From Myxococcales bacterium (GTDB taxonomy: Bacteria > Myxococcota > Myxococcia > Myxococcales > Myxococcaceae), in the NCBI GenBank assembly GCA_030681895.1, contig JAUXRI010000082.1:1-34046 (forward strand): 34,046 nt of DNA, given 5' to 3'. Position 1 is the stretch's first letter. Every line of letters begins with the position of its first letter. This document shows, in pieces, positions 18,661-26,700 of the stretch. The notes below the pieces were generated by a model. It searched no databases, had not been told where the DNA came from, and saw nothing but the letters and a program-made list of their open reading frames with translations. Both the position numbers and the translations under genes were made by a program.

Positions 18661-21246
18661 CTACCGGTAGACCTCGATGGGCCAACTCTGATCTGAGCAA
18701 TCCTCTCCGCCGCAGAGAAGCGAGCCCACACACTGCGCGCCGGTGAAGGCCGCGGAGTAGGTCCCCACGAAGCGGGTGCTGCTCGTGAACGTGCCGCTCA
18801 GCGTGTAGGTCTCGGTGCAGCCTCCCGAACCACCAGGAAGCACTCGCCTGAACGTGAACGAGCCGCCCGGGCAGACCGGAGCCAGCGACGACGTGTGCGT
18901 GCCGGCGGAGTGCACAGGCAGTGGGCTGGCGCTCGTCGCTGGGGAAATGGCGAATCGGTCGATGTCGAGGTTGACCTGATAGCTGCCGAAGAAGTTGCAG
19001 CACTGGTACTGCAACGCACCGCCGTCGATGCGCCACGTGCCGACCGGGTTGCACGCACCGCCGTCGCACGCTTCGTCGACCTGGTTGTTGCAGTTGTCGT
19101 CGATCGAATTGCCGCACGTCTCACTCGGCGCGGGAATCACTTCTCCGGGACACGTGGAGCCGAAGGAGCCCGACAGACACGTGCGCGTTCCGTTGCGGCA
19201 CCGACCGATACCCGCCGTCCCACCCGGGCCCGAGTAGCAACTCTGCGTCAACGGGCCTCCATCAGGTCCGTCATCGAGCCGCGTGTTGCAGTCGTCGTCC
19301 ACCGCGTTGCACGTCTCGGCGATCGGCAGCACCTCGCCCGAACACGCGCCGCCGAACGCGCCACCGCTGCACGTCTGCTGGCCATCGCGACACCGGCCAA
19401 CACCGCGCATCGTCGGCGACACCGTGAAGCACGCACGCCGGAGCGGCCCGCCATCAGGCGCGTCGTCGATCGCCATGTTGCAGTCGTCATCTTGTGAGTT
19501 GCACAGCTCAGCGCCTGGAATCACCTCACCAGGGCACGCTGCTCCGAACGAGCCACTCGCGCAGGTCTGTGCACCATCACGACAGACCCCGATGTTCCTG
19601 GTGGCGACGGGCGCCGAGTAGCAACTGCGTCGCAGCGGACCTCCGTCGAGCTGCTCGTCCGTCGCGCCGTTGCAGTTGTCGTCGGCGTTGTTGCACGTCT
19701 CAGGTGACGCCATGCCCGGCAGGCAGACGCTCATGCCGCCATCGAACAGACACGCGTTCACCGTCACCGCGCAGGCACCGACGCCACAACTCCGCGGCGC
19801 GATGCCGTCGTCGATCGTGTTGTTGCAGTCGTCATCGACGCCGTTGCACAGCTCTGGCCCAGGCGTTCCCGGAGCACACGTCGCCGGTCCACCATCGACG
19901 CACGCGGCCACCACGCGCCGGCACGGCCCGATGCCGCAGCTCACGTCGGTGAGGTCGTCCGTCTGGCCGTTGCAGTCATCGTCGAGCCCGTTGCACGTCT
20001 CAGGCAGCGGGTTCGCCGGCATGCACGACGTGAAGCCGCCATCGCCACCCGGCAGACAGATGCGCACGCCCGCGCAGCCGAACACCGTGCACGCCTGCAC
20101 CACGCCCTCGTCGACCTGCCCGTTGCAGTTGTCATCGACGCCGTTGCACTGCTCGGGCATCGACGAGACAGGAATGCACGCGGTGAAGAGGCCGCCGTCG
20201 ATTCCTGAGTTCGGAACGCACGCGCGCGCGCCAGCACAGCCGTTGATGGTGCACAGCTCCGAGAGGCTCTCGTCGCTCATGCCGTTGCAGTCGTCATCGA
20301 GGCCGTTGCAGCGCTCCATCGACGGCCGCACGCCACCGTCACAGCCGCCCCACACCGAGTTCGCGCAGACGCGAGTGCCCTGCCGACAGATACCCACCGA
20401 CGCGCCACACGGCTGCGCGCCACCGTTCACACACTCCGGAGGGTTGTATTCGTCGTTGTCGTCGCCGCTGGTGCAGCCCACGTCGTCGGGGAAGTCGGTG
20501 AGCCCGTCGCTGTCGTTGTCGAGCCCGTCTCCACACACCTTCGCCGGGTCAGGCACGAGGCGCAGCGAGCGCAGGCCAGCATCCGCGTCGTCGCTCACCA
20601 CCTCGAGCCGGCCGTCATTCGTGTTCAGACTTCGCGCGTACTGCACCTGCACCGCCACCGAGGCGTCGGGAGCCAGCGACAGCGGCAGCATCGCCGGCGT
20701 CAGCGAGAAGTCAGCGTTCCCAGTCGGGCTGACACCGACCGCCGTCACGTGCAGCGTGGAGCCACCGACGCTCCGCAACACCGCCGTGCGCGTCACCAGC
20801 GACGCCGTCACCGGCGCGAAGACGAGCGGGTCGGGCTCGAACACCAATGCAGGCGCAATCGGACCTCCCGTCAGCGTCACCGCGCTCGCCGGCGCGTCAG
20901 CGTCATCCGTCACGATGCGCACCGAGCCGGTGTCGAGACCCGCGCCGATGGGCGCGAACGTCACCGAGACCCGCACCGTCGCGCCTGCAGGAATCTCAGC
21001 CGGCACGTCGCCGAGCGTGAAGTCGGCGCTGCTCCCGGCCTCGAGCGTCGCCATCACGCTCAGCGGACTGCGCCCGGTGTTCTCGAGCTCGAGGGTGAGC
21101 GTGCGCGTCGTGAACTCGGTGACCGGCCCGAAGTCGAGCGCGGGAGTCCCCAGCTTGAACACGCCGCGCGTCTCGACGACGGCTGCCTTGCCGCAGTTAC
21201 AGCCAGCGACGGACACGGCCAGGACCACGAGAGCGAGTTGGCGCAT
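18661..21246 (-). CDS. Large lipoprotein with HYDIN-like domains and MopE-type Cys/Asp repeats
   Basis: I chose the ATG at 21246 because it gives a lipoprotein signal with lipobox VAGC; the frame stays open to 21306. The 861-residue product has two ASPM/SPD-2/HYDIN-like (choice-of-anchor D) beta domains (about 25-125 and 130-235: LDFGPVTEFTTRTLTLELENTG, FTLGDVPAEIPAGATV). A CGDGLDNDSDGLTDFPDDVGC element follows. Eight MopE-type motifs come next, such as ERCNGLDDDCNG, EQCNGVDDNCNG and ETCNAVDDDCNT. The C-terminal domain of about 120 residues is unrecognised and contains QYQCCNFFGSYQ. MopE motifs were named from a copper-regulated Methylococcus surface protein; Asp-rich loops suggest metal binding. 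Here the role is probably an outer-surface protein, metal unknown. The start lacks a good Shine-Dalgarno. Confidence 0.9.
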   Translation of the reverse strand: MRQLALVVLAVSVAGCNCGKAAVVETRGVFKLGTPALDFGPVTEFTTRTLTLELENTGRSPLSVMATLEAGSSADFTLGDVPAEIPAGATVRVSVTFAPIGAGLDTGSVRIVTDDADAPASAVTLTGGPIAPALVFEPDPLVFAPVTASLVTRTAVLRSVGGSTLHVTAVGVSPTGNADFSLTPAMLPLSLAPDASVAVQVQYARSLNTNDGRLEVVSDDADAGLRSLRLVPDPAKVCGDGLDNDSDGLTDFPDDVGCTSGDDNDEYNPPECVNGGAQPCGASVGICRQGTRVCANSVWGGCDGGVRPSMERCNGLDDDCNGMSDESLSELCTINGCAGARACVPNSGIDGGLFTACIPVSSMPEQCNGVDDNCNGQVDEGVVQACTVFGCAGVRICLPGGDGGFTSCMPANPLPETCNGLDDDCNGQTDDLTDVSCGIGPCRRVVAACVDGGPATCAPGTPGPELCNGVDDDCNNTIDDGIAPRSCGVGACAVTVNACLFDGGMSVCLPGMASPETCNNADDNCNGATDEQLDGGPLRRSCYSAPVATRNIGVCRDGAQTCASGSFGAACPGEVIPGAELCNSQDDDCNMAIDDAPDGGPLRRACFTVSPTMRGVGRCRDGQQTCSGGAFGGACSGEVLPIAETCNAVDDDCNTRLDDGPDGGPLTQSCYSGPGGTAGIGRCRNGTRTCLSGSFGSTCPGEVIPAPSETCGNSIDDNCNNQVDEACDGGACNPVGTWRIDGGALQYQCCNFFGSYQVNLDIDRFAISPATSASPLPVHSAGTHTSSLAPVCPGGSFTFRRVLPGGSGGCTETYTLSGTFTSSTRFVGTYSAAFTGAQCVGSLLCGGEDCSDQSWPIEVYR
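19085..20317 (-). repeat. Eight MopE-type tandem repeats
   Basis: Each unit carries CNxxDDxCN followed by a run of cysteines and a DGG-containing spacer. The DNA is similar enough between units (recurrent GTTGCAGTCGTCATCGA-like blocks on the plus strand) to allow recombination. The last unit (near 19085-19122) begins ETCGNSIDDNCNN, one residue longer than the others. Confidence 0.85.
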
Positions 21247-21356
21247 GGGAGTCCGTCTGGCGGCGACGGCCGAGAGAGGATGACACAGCGGCACCACGAC
21301 AGGCACTTCGCGGTGTGTGGAGACGTGCTCCGTCGGCTGTCGCAGACTGCCGTCCT

Positions 21357-21929
21357 GTGACTTCGTGCGCGACGTGTGGCGACCTCTCGTATCACTTCGC
21401 GGTCACCGGCCAGGACGAGTCGCTCCCTGCGAGCGTGCAGAACCTCAAGCGCCTGTGGACGCGCGAGTACACCCTCGGCCACGACGTGCTGCTCTGCCCG
21501 ACCTGCGGCGCCTGGTTCGAGCTGAACCACGACGCGGCCTTCACCGGGAGCGGCAACGGCGACTCGCAGACGCTCGAGCGGCTGGCCCCCGAGGTGTGGA
21601 GCCCGCTCGAACGACTGCTGCACGGCGATACGGCGAACCCCGACACGCTGCTCACTGAGGCCTTCACGCGTCTGAACGAGGCGCTGCTCCTTCGCGCGTT
21701 CGAGTGCATGAAGATCGAAGTCTTCGCGGCGTGGCTCCCGGCGCTCGTCACCCGCTTCGTCGCCGCGAGCGACCCCGAGCCGCTGTACCGGGTGCTGGTC
21801 CTGGTGATCGACGTCGCCGTCCTGCGCACGAAGTACCTCGAGCTCATTCGTGTGCAGCCCGCGCCGCTCGCCCGTGAAGCGAAGTGGCTGACGCAGCTGT
21901 GTGAAGAGGCTGCCGCGAAACGACGGTGA
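21357..21929 (+). CDS. Small zinc-ribbon protein of unknown function
   Basis: The GTG at 21357 begins MTSCATCGDL and puts a CxxC pair at the very N-terminus; an in-frame GTG at 21315 is an alternative. The 190-residue product has C4-x2-C7 and C47-x2-C50 (LCPTCGAWFELNHD), which together form a plausible zinc ribbon. A helical C-terminal region (about 70-190) follows with no known motif. There is no signal peptide, so it is cytosolic. It lies 46 bases upstream of kdsA on the same strand and may share its transcript. I do not recognise the family. Confidence 0.78.
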   Translation: MTSCATCGDLSYHFAVTGQDESLPASVQNLKRLWTREYTLGHDVLLCPTCGAWFELNHDAAFTGSGNGDSQTLERLAPEVWSPLERLLHGDTANPDTLLTEAFTRLNEALLLRAFECMKIEVFAAWLPALVTRFVAASDPEPLYRVLVLVIDVAVLRTKYLELIRVQPAPLAREAKWLTQLCEEAAAKRR

Positions 21930-21962
21930 CGCGGATGACTCGCTGGCCACGTCCCGCTGCGC

Positions 21963-21968
21963 TACACG
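21963..21968 (+). promoter_or_regulatory. -10-like hexamer 7 nt before kdsA
   Basis: TACACG lies 7 nt before the kdsA ATG, the same spacing as for five other genes in this window. No -35 element and no Shine-Dalgarno are seen. If used, the transcript would be leaderless. Confidence 0.3.
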
Positions 21969-21975
21969 CGCCGTC

Positions 21976-22803
21976 ATGGCTTCTCCCATCACGCTCGCCG
22001 GACACTCCGTCGGCCCCAACCAGCCGCTCTTCGTCATCGCCGGCCCCGACGTCATCGAGTCGGCCGACCACGCCATTCGGCACGCGCGCCGCCTCAAGGA
22101 GCTGACCCAGAAACACGGCGTGCCGTTCGCCTTCAAGTGCAGCTTCGACAAGGCCAACCGCACCAGCATCACCTCGTTCCGCGGGCCGGGCCTGGTCGAG
22201 GGCCTGAAAGTACTCGCGCAGGTGAAGCGCGAGGTGCAGGTGCCGATCCTCACCGACCTGCACGACCTCTCGCAGGTCAGCGCCGTCGCCGAAGTCGCCG
22301 ACATCATCCAGGTGCCTGCGTTCCTGTGCCGGCAGACCGACCTCGTGGTGGCCGTCGCGAAGACGGGGCGAGGCGTCAACATCAAGAAGGGCCAGTTCGT
22401 CGCGCCCAAAGACATCGCGCACCAGGCGCGCAAGGCGTTCGACTCGGGCAACCCCAACGTGCTCGTCACCGAGCGCGGCGCGACGTTCGGCTACAACAAC
22501 CTGGTCGTCGACATGCGCGGCTTCTCGGTGATGCGCGAGGCCGGGCTGACCACGTGCTTCGACGCGACGCACTCCGTGCAGCTGCCGAGCGCGGGCAATG
22601 GCGAGACGACGGGCGAGCGCAAGTTCGTCGGCCTGCTCGCGCGCGCTGCTGCGGCGGCGGGCATCGACGCGCTCTTCACCGAGGTGCACGAGAACCCCGA
22701 CGCGGCCCCGTGTGATGGCCCGTGCAGCCTCACCTTCGAGCTCTTCGAAGAGACCTTGCGCGACGTGCTCGCGATTCGAAGGGCGCTGAGGCACCAGCCG
22801 TGA
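21976..22803 (+). CDS. kdsA: 3-deoxy-8-phosphooctulonate synthase
   Basis: A 275-residue cytosolic enzyme that condenses phosphoenolpyruvate with arabinose-5-phosphate to Kdo-8-phosphate. Family motifs include FVIAGPDVIES (about 15-25), FKCSFDKANRTS (about 53-64), SFRGPG, VPILTDLHD, IIQVPAFLCRQTDL, NIKKGQF, FDATHSVQ and FTEVHENPD. The residue before CSFDKANRTS is Lys, as in the metal-independent and metal-dependent forms alike. The ATG at 21976 begins the conserved region; the open frame upstream to 21901 is not conserved-looking. Its stop overlaps the kdsC start (GTGA), so the two are translationally coupled. Confidence 0.96.
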   Translation: MASPITLAGHSVGPNQPLFVIAGPDVIESADHAIRHARRLKELTQKHGVPFAFKCSFDKANRTSITSFRGPGLVEGLKVLAQVKREVQVPILTDLHDLSQVSAVAEVADIIQVPAFLCRQTDLVVAVAKTGRGVNIKKGQFVAPKDIAHQARKAFDSGNPNVLVTERGATFGYNNLVVDMRGFSVMREAGLTTCFDATHSVQLPSAGNGETTGERKFVGLLARAAAAAGIDALFTEVHENPDAAPCDGPCSLTFELFEETLRDVLAIRRALRHQP

Positions 22804-23324
22804 CTCCGGCGGAGCGCGCGCGCGACGTGCAGCTCATCGTCTTCGACGTCGACGGCGTGCTGACCGACGGCGGCCTCTGGTACGGCCCCGATGGCGAGGT
22901 GATGAAGCGCTTCGACGTGAAAGACGGCCACGCCATGGTGCTCGCGCGGCTGACGGGGTTGCCCATCGCGCTCCTCACCGCACGCACCTCGAAGATCGTC
23001 GAGACCCGCGCACACGAGCTCAAGCTGGCGAAGGTGTTTCAGGGCCGACGTGAGAAGGGGCCTGCGCTGCTCGAGCTGTGTGAGGAGCTGAAAGTCGCTC
23101 CGGCGAACGCCGCGTACATGGGCGACGACGTGAACGATCTGCCGGCGATGAAGCCGTGTGGCCTCACCGCGTGCCCTGCCGATGCGGTGGCCGAGGTCCG
23201 TTCGGCGGTGCACTTCGTCGCCAGCGCTCCGGGAGGCCGGGGCGCCGCGAGAGAGCTCATCGAGCTGGTGCTGCGCGCCACCGGCCGCTGGGAGCAGGCG
23301 ATGGCGCACATGCTCAACCCCTGA
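22800..23324 (+). CDS. kdsC: 3-deoxy-8-phosphooctulonate phosphatase (HAD family)
   Basis: A 174-residue HAD phosphatase that dephosphorylates Kdo-8-phosphate to Kdo. The nucleophile motif is FDVDGVLTDG (D16 and D18), motif II is LLTARTSKIV, and motif IV is GDDVNDLPAM (108-117). The lack of a cap domain and the short length fit the tetrameric C0 KdsC type. The GTG at 22800 overlaps the kdsA stop by four bases and starts a typical-length protein; a longer open frame to 22722 lies inside kdsA and is rejected. It ends 3 bases before the convergent Cys-rich lipoprotein gene. Confidence 0.94.
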   Translation: MTPAERARDVQLIVFDVDGVLTDGGLWYGPDGEVMKRFDVKDGHAMVLARLTGLPIALLTARTSKIVETRAHELKLAKVFQGRREKGPALLELCEELKVAPANAAYMGDDVNDLPAMKPCGLTACPADAVAEVRSAVHFVASAPGGRGAARELIELVLRATGRWEQAMAHMLNP

Positions 23325-23327
23325 CGA

Positions 23328-24995
23328 TTACCGCCAGCAGGCGTTGCCGCAGGCCCCGTTGCAGCTGCCGTTGAGGCACTCGACGGGGTTCTGGCACGCC
23401 TGGCCGTTCGCCTTCTGCGCGACGCACGTCTGCATGCCCTGGCCCGGGCAGTAGCTGGCGTTGGTGCAGCCGGGGAAGCCGTTGGTCGAGCACATGCCGC
23501 CCGTGACGGCGAGGAACGGCTGGCAGGTGCCCATCGAACCCATCGTCACGCCCGCGCAGTAGAGCAGCCCCTTGCACTGATCGTTGCCGGTGCAGGTCGC
23601 GCCGACGTCGCCGTACGCGGTGCAGATGCCCTGGACGCAGCGCGAGCCGACCTGGCAGACCTCGTTGTTGGTGCCGCAGGGCTGGGTCGCCGCACGGCGC
23701 GGCTCGCAGAGGCCGTTGTTGCAGTACTCGGTGTCGAGACAGCTCGGCCCGGTGGGAATGCCGTTGCCCGTCTCGGAGGTGTTGCAGAAGCCGCCAGCGG
23801 TCGTGTTGAAGCGCTTCACGCAGCGGTCGGCGCCACCATCCGTCACGCCCGGCTGCGTCGCGCAGATGAGCTCGAAGTCGGTCGGGCTGCTGCGGAAGCA
23901 CTCACTGCGGCCCTACACGCACTTCACGCCCTCGAGCTTCCCGAGCGCGCAGGAGCGGGCGCCGATGGGGCCGGCCGAGGCGGGGCACACGTAGCCGGGC
24001 GCGCACTCCGAGGTGCTGTTGCAGCCGGCATCAGCGCCGCCCAGCGGCACGCACAGGTCGGGGCCGGCCGCCTGCCGGCAGAACGTACCGGGCGCGCAGG
24101 CCGCGGCCGTGTTGCAGGCCGCCGTCCCGCCGTCGGGGTTGGCGAAGCGCACGCACTGGCCGCACGCGGCGTTGCCACCGGGAATGTTGCAGTACCCGCC
24201 GGCGCACTCATCGCTCGAGGTGCAGATGGCGCCAGGCGCGGCGAGCGGCGTGGTGAACGCGTTGATGTCACACACCGTGAGCGCCGCGGTGCGATCGCGC
24301 ACGCAGCTCGCCGACGGGAACTGGGCATCGAGGCACGTGCGAAGCCCGGTGAGGTTGACGGCTCGGCGGCCGCGCTCGGCGCCAGCCTGCTGAATGCGGC
24401 ACTCGTCGCGACGCGTGGCCTCACAGAGCGTGCGCTGCGTCGCCGGGGCGGTGTTGTTCGCGCGGCCCGTCACGGGGTCCCCGAAGAGCGTGCCCGCCGC
24501 GACGCAGCGAATGTAGAAGTCACACTCGCGCTGGGCGACCTCGGCACAGAAGTCGTACACGCCACCGTCGGACGCCGTGCCGCCGCCTGCCGAACCGCCG
24601 GCCACCGCGCCACCCGCTGAACCTCCGGCAGCCGCGCCGCCTGCTGCCGAGCCACCTGCCGCGGAACCACCGGCAGCAGCGCCACCCGCGGTCGAACCGC
24701 CAGCAACGCCACCGGCCGCTGCGCCACCCGCCGTGGCACCACCGGCGTCGCCACCCGCCGCCGCGCCGCCTGCATCGCCACCTGCAGCAGCTCCACCAGC
24801 ATCACCACCCGCGGCGCTGCCACCAGCAGCCGAGCCACCCGCCGCGCTCCCGCCACCGGTACCCGACGTGCCGCCTGCGCTCCCACCATCGGGGCAGGGC
24901 GCGCCGTTGCAATCATCAACGGGTGCGAAGTTGCCGCAGGAACAGCCAGCGGAGAAGACGGCGACGGCGAAGGACAGCGCGAGGAGTCGTGACAT
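23328..24995 (-). pseudogene. Cys-rich lipoprotein gene interrupted by one in-frame TAG
   Basis: The reading frame from the ATG at 24995 runs to 23328 with a single TAG at 23913-23915 (codon 361 of 555). The encoded protein has a lipoprotein signal (FSAGC), a linker of about 110 residues built from AAGG/SAGG/DAGG units, and then a long domain with many cysteines in EGF-like or small disulfide patterns. Examples are CTSSDECAGGYC, CAPGTFC and CNSTSECAPGYVC before the stop, and CVKRFNTTAGGFC, CLDTEYCNNGLC and CTNASYCPGQG after it. The Cys pattern continues unbroken across the TAG (GVKCV*GRSECF), so this was one gene. A C-to-T change of a Gln codon would explain it. The downstream piece could only restart at a GTG at 23846 without a ribosome site. 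Alternatives are a sequencing error or stop read-through. Confidence 0.8.
24580..24880 (-). repeat. Gly/Ala pentapeptide-like linker repeats
   Basis: About twenty degenerate 15-base units encode AAGGS, AAGGD, TAGGA and similar pentapeptides after the lipobox of the Cys-rich lipoprotein. The composition closely resembles the linker at the left edge of the window. Confidence 0.75.
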
Positions 24996-25002
24996 GGGCG
25001 GG

Positions 25003-25008
25003 GACGTA
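25003..25008 (-). promoter_or_regulatory. -10-like hexamer 7 nt before the Cys-rich lipoprotein start
   Basis: On the minus strand TACGTC lies exactly 7 nt before the ATG at 24995. No Shine-Dalgarno is present. The spacing matches that of five other genes in this window. Confidence 0.3.
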
Positions 25009-25089
25009 GCCAATGTCCCGCCCCCGGGGAAGAGGCCTCGCGACGCGCTGAGTTGCAGGCGACAAAGGAGCACCACCGCCCGGGCCGGG

Positions 25090-25095
25090 TAGAGT
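25090..25095 (+). promoter_or_regulatory. -10-like hexamer 7 nt before the GspE_N gene
   Basis: TAGAGT fits the TAnnnT form and lies 7 nt before the ATG at 25103. No -35 element at 16-18 bases and no Shine-Dalgarno are seen. Confidence 0.35.
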
Positions 25096-25102
25096 CGCGC
25101 CC

Positions 25103-25882
25103 ATGGCGAGTTCCCGTTCCGTCTCGAGGTTGCGCGACGTCGTGCTGAAGGCTGGCCTCGTCGATGAGCTGCAGATGCGCTCGGCCATGGCCCGCATGGA
25201 GCAGTGGGGAGGACGGCTGCCCGCGGTGCTGGTGGAGATGGGCTTCGTGGACGAAGAGCAGCTCGCCGAGGCGATCGCCCGGACGCTCAAGATGTCGGTC
25301 ACCCATCTGGGGGCCATCGTCAAAGACCCCGCCGCCCTCGCGAGGGTCGACGTCGCGTTCTGCGAAGCGAACATGGTGTTCCCGGTGCTCTACAAGGACC
25401 GCTCCCTCACCCTCGCCATGACCGACCCCACCGAGCTGGGCGTCATCGACGCAGTGTCAGCGAAGGCGAACGCGCGGGTGACGCCGCTGCTCGCGAGCGA
25501 GACCGAGATCAGCACCGCCATCGCGCGCCACTACAAGGGCCTGCACGTCGAGCCGAAGTCGTACTCGATGCGGAAACGCGTCACCCACGAGGTGCCCGCG
25601 GCCGACGGTGGCAACCTGCCCGAGGCGGTCTTCGCCCTCGATCTCAAGGAGCCTCCGAAGCCTGGCCAGCGCGCACCGTCGGCTCCGACGGGTGTCATGG
25701 GCCGAGCACCCAGCGCCAACACCCTGCTCGACGAGATCATGGGCGACGACCACGCCCCCGCGCAGGACGGCTTCACCGAAGCCGAGCTCGTTCGCCTCGA
25801 CGCGTGCCGCCTCAATCAGGAGAAGGCATCGACCATCATCAGGGCCATCAAGGAGCTGCTGGCAGAGAAGGGCGTCGCCTGA
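25103..25882 (+). CDS. GspE/MshE N-terminal-domain protein
   Basis: A 259-residue cytosolic protein. Residues of about 8-150 match the GspE_N (MshEN) domain found at the front of type II secretion and type IV pilus ATPases: a helical RLRDVVLKAGLVDELQM start, GGRLPAVLVEMGFVDEEQLAEAIA, then an alpha/beta part with LTLAMTDPTELGVIDAV. MshEN domains can bind cyclic di-GMP, but this copy's binding motif cannot be judged by eye. The remaining 110 residues (Pro/Ala-rich, then a charged helix ending IKELLAEKGVA) are unrecognised. No Walker motif is present, so it is not an ATPase. Free-standing copies are common in myxobacteria and may act as signalling adaptors. Confidence 0.85.
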   Translation: MASSRSVSRLRDVVLKAGLVDELQMRSAMARMEQWGGRLPAVLVEMGFVDEEQLAEAIARTLKMSVTHLGAIVKDPAALARVDVAFCEANMVFPVLYKDRSLTLAMTDPTELGVIDAVSAKANARVTPLLASETEISTAIARHYKGLHVEPKSYSMRKRVTHEVPAADGGNLPEAVFALDLKEPPKPGQRAPSAPTGVMGRAPSANTLLDEIMGDDHAPAQDGFTEAELVRLDACRLNQEKASTIIRAIKELLAEKGVA

Positions 25883-25892
25883 CGACTGTACA

Positions 25893-25925
25893 AGGTTCGT
25901 ATGTCAGCAAATCGACAACGAACCT
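25893..25925. promoter_or_regulatory. 8-bp inverted repeat after the GspE_N gene
   Basis: AGGTTCGT (25893-25900) and ACGAACCT (25918-25925) are perfect inverted copies around a 17-base spacer. They lie in an AT-richer spacer between the GspE_N gene and the TetR-like gene. The site could be an operator for the regulator or a weak terminator; there is no T-tract. Confidence 0.4.
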
Positions 25926-25953
25926 CGACACAGACAACATCATGAATTTACGG

Positions 25954-25966
25954 TTAATTTGATTAA
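25954..25966. promoter_or_regulatory. AT-rich 13-bp palindrome upstream of the TetR-like gene
   Basis: TTAAT-TTG-ATTAA is a short perfect inverted repeat inside an unusually AT-rich stretch for this genome (about 25940-26003). TetR-type proteins bind such palindromes near their own genes, but this one is short and the assignment is a guess. Confidence 0.3.
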
Positions 25967-26027
25967 TAGCCAGATTTCATCGACGGAAGAATGAAATAAA
26001 ATCCGAGCAGTCTCGCGCTGAAGCCGC

Positions 26028-26033
26028 TATCAC
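26028..26033 (+). promoter_or_regulatory. -10-like hexamer 7 nt before the TetR-like gene
   Basis: TATCAC matches the -10 consensus at four of six positions and lies 7 nt before the GTG at 26041. An alternative -10, TAAAAT at 25997-26002, matches five of six and would give a leader of about 30 bases. Confidence 0.4.
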
Positions 26034-26040
26034 TGAGGCT

Positions 26041-26673
26041 GTGGGACGCGCGACTGGAACACTCAACAAGGATCACCACGAAGCCCGGGCTGACCTGGCT
26101 CGAAAGGTCGCGCAGCAGCTGCTGACGACCGGTGGCACCCTGCCCTCGTTGAGCGCGCTCGCCGATGGAGCGGGTGTGGATCCCGGAACGCTCCGCCACT
26201 ACTTCGTCGACCGCCGTGGCGTGGTGAAGGCCGCGATGGAGACGCTCCTCGCCCACGGAAACGAGCAGAAGCTCCGGGCGCTGGCCCTGGCGGACCTGCC
26301 GATCCGCGAAGCGCTCGTCACCCTGCTCAGCCGGGTCGCGAAGGCCTGGGGCGGAATGCTCGGTGGCATGCACGCGACGGGCTTCGTCGAAGGCATGGTC
26401 GACGGCGAGCTGGGCCAGACCTACGTCTCGACGATGCTCGAGCCCACGCTGGCCACGGTCGAGGCGCTGCTCGAGCGTTACCGCGCGCGAAACATGCTCG
26501 AGGTCCCCGACGTACGGATCAGTGCGCTGGCGTTGATGTCGCCAGTGCTGCTCGCGTGTTTCCACCAGTTCCAGCTTCAGGGCCGCGCGTGCCGGCCCCT
26601 CGACCTCGACGCCTTCGTCGAGGGTCACGTGAATGGGTTTCTCCGCGGCTACGCCGCTGTGCCTTCGCCGTAA
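26041..26673 (+). CDS. TetR/AcrR family transcriptional regulator
   Basis: A 210-residue one-component regulator. The N-terminal helix-turn-helix (about 20-65) reads ADLARKVAQQLL, SALADGAGVDPGTLRHYF, RRGVVKAAME, the standard TetR arrangement. The C-terminal two thirds are the helical ligand-binding and dimer domain, including a hydrophobic helix LMSPVLLACFHQF. The start is a GTG; no upstream ATG fits. The CXXCH lipoprotein gene begins 27 bases after its stop and may be co-transcribed or controlled by it. The ligand is unknown. The AT-rich spacer upstream holds two inverted repeats that could be its operators. Confidence 0.87.
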   Translation: MGRATGTLNKDHHEARADLARKVAQQLLTTGGTLPSLSALADGAGVDPGTLRHYFVDRRGVVKAAMETLLAHGNEQKLRALALADLPIREALVTLLSRVAKAWGGMLGGMHATGFVEGMVDGELGQTYVSTMLEPTLATVEALLERYRARNMLEVPDVRISALALMSPVLLACFHQFQLQGRACRPLDLDAFVEGHVNGFLRGYAAVPSP

Positions 26674-26700
26674 TCACCGCCGTCCTCCACCGGAGTCCTC

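Noticed and set aside
19670..21283. 537-codon plus-strand open frame opposite the MopE-type gene
   Set aside because: It is Ser/Pro-rich and arises from the antisense of Cys/Asp repeats. The minus-strand protein has a signal peptide and ordered domains.
23328..23846. Independent Cys-rich gene downstream of the TAG
   Set aside because: It is in the same frame and continues the same Cys pattern as the upstream lipoprotein, and has no signal peptide or ribosome site of its own.
23913..23915. TAG read as pyrrolysine
   Set aside because: The context is a disulfide-rich surface protein, not a methylamine enzyme, and nothing in the window hints at pyrrolysine genes. A nonsense change is simpler.
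24580..24880. CRISPR-like or satellite array
   Set aside because: The repeats are in-frame codon repeats of a Gly/Ala linker with no spacers.
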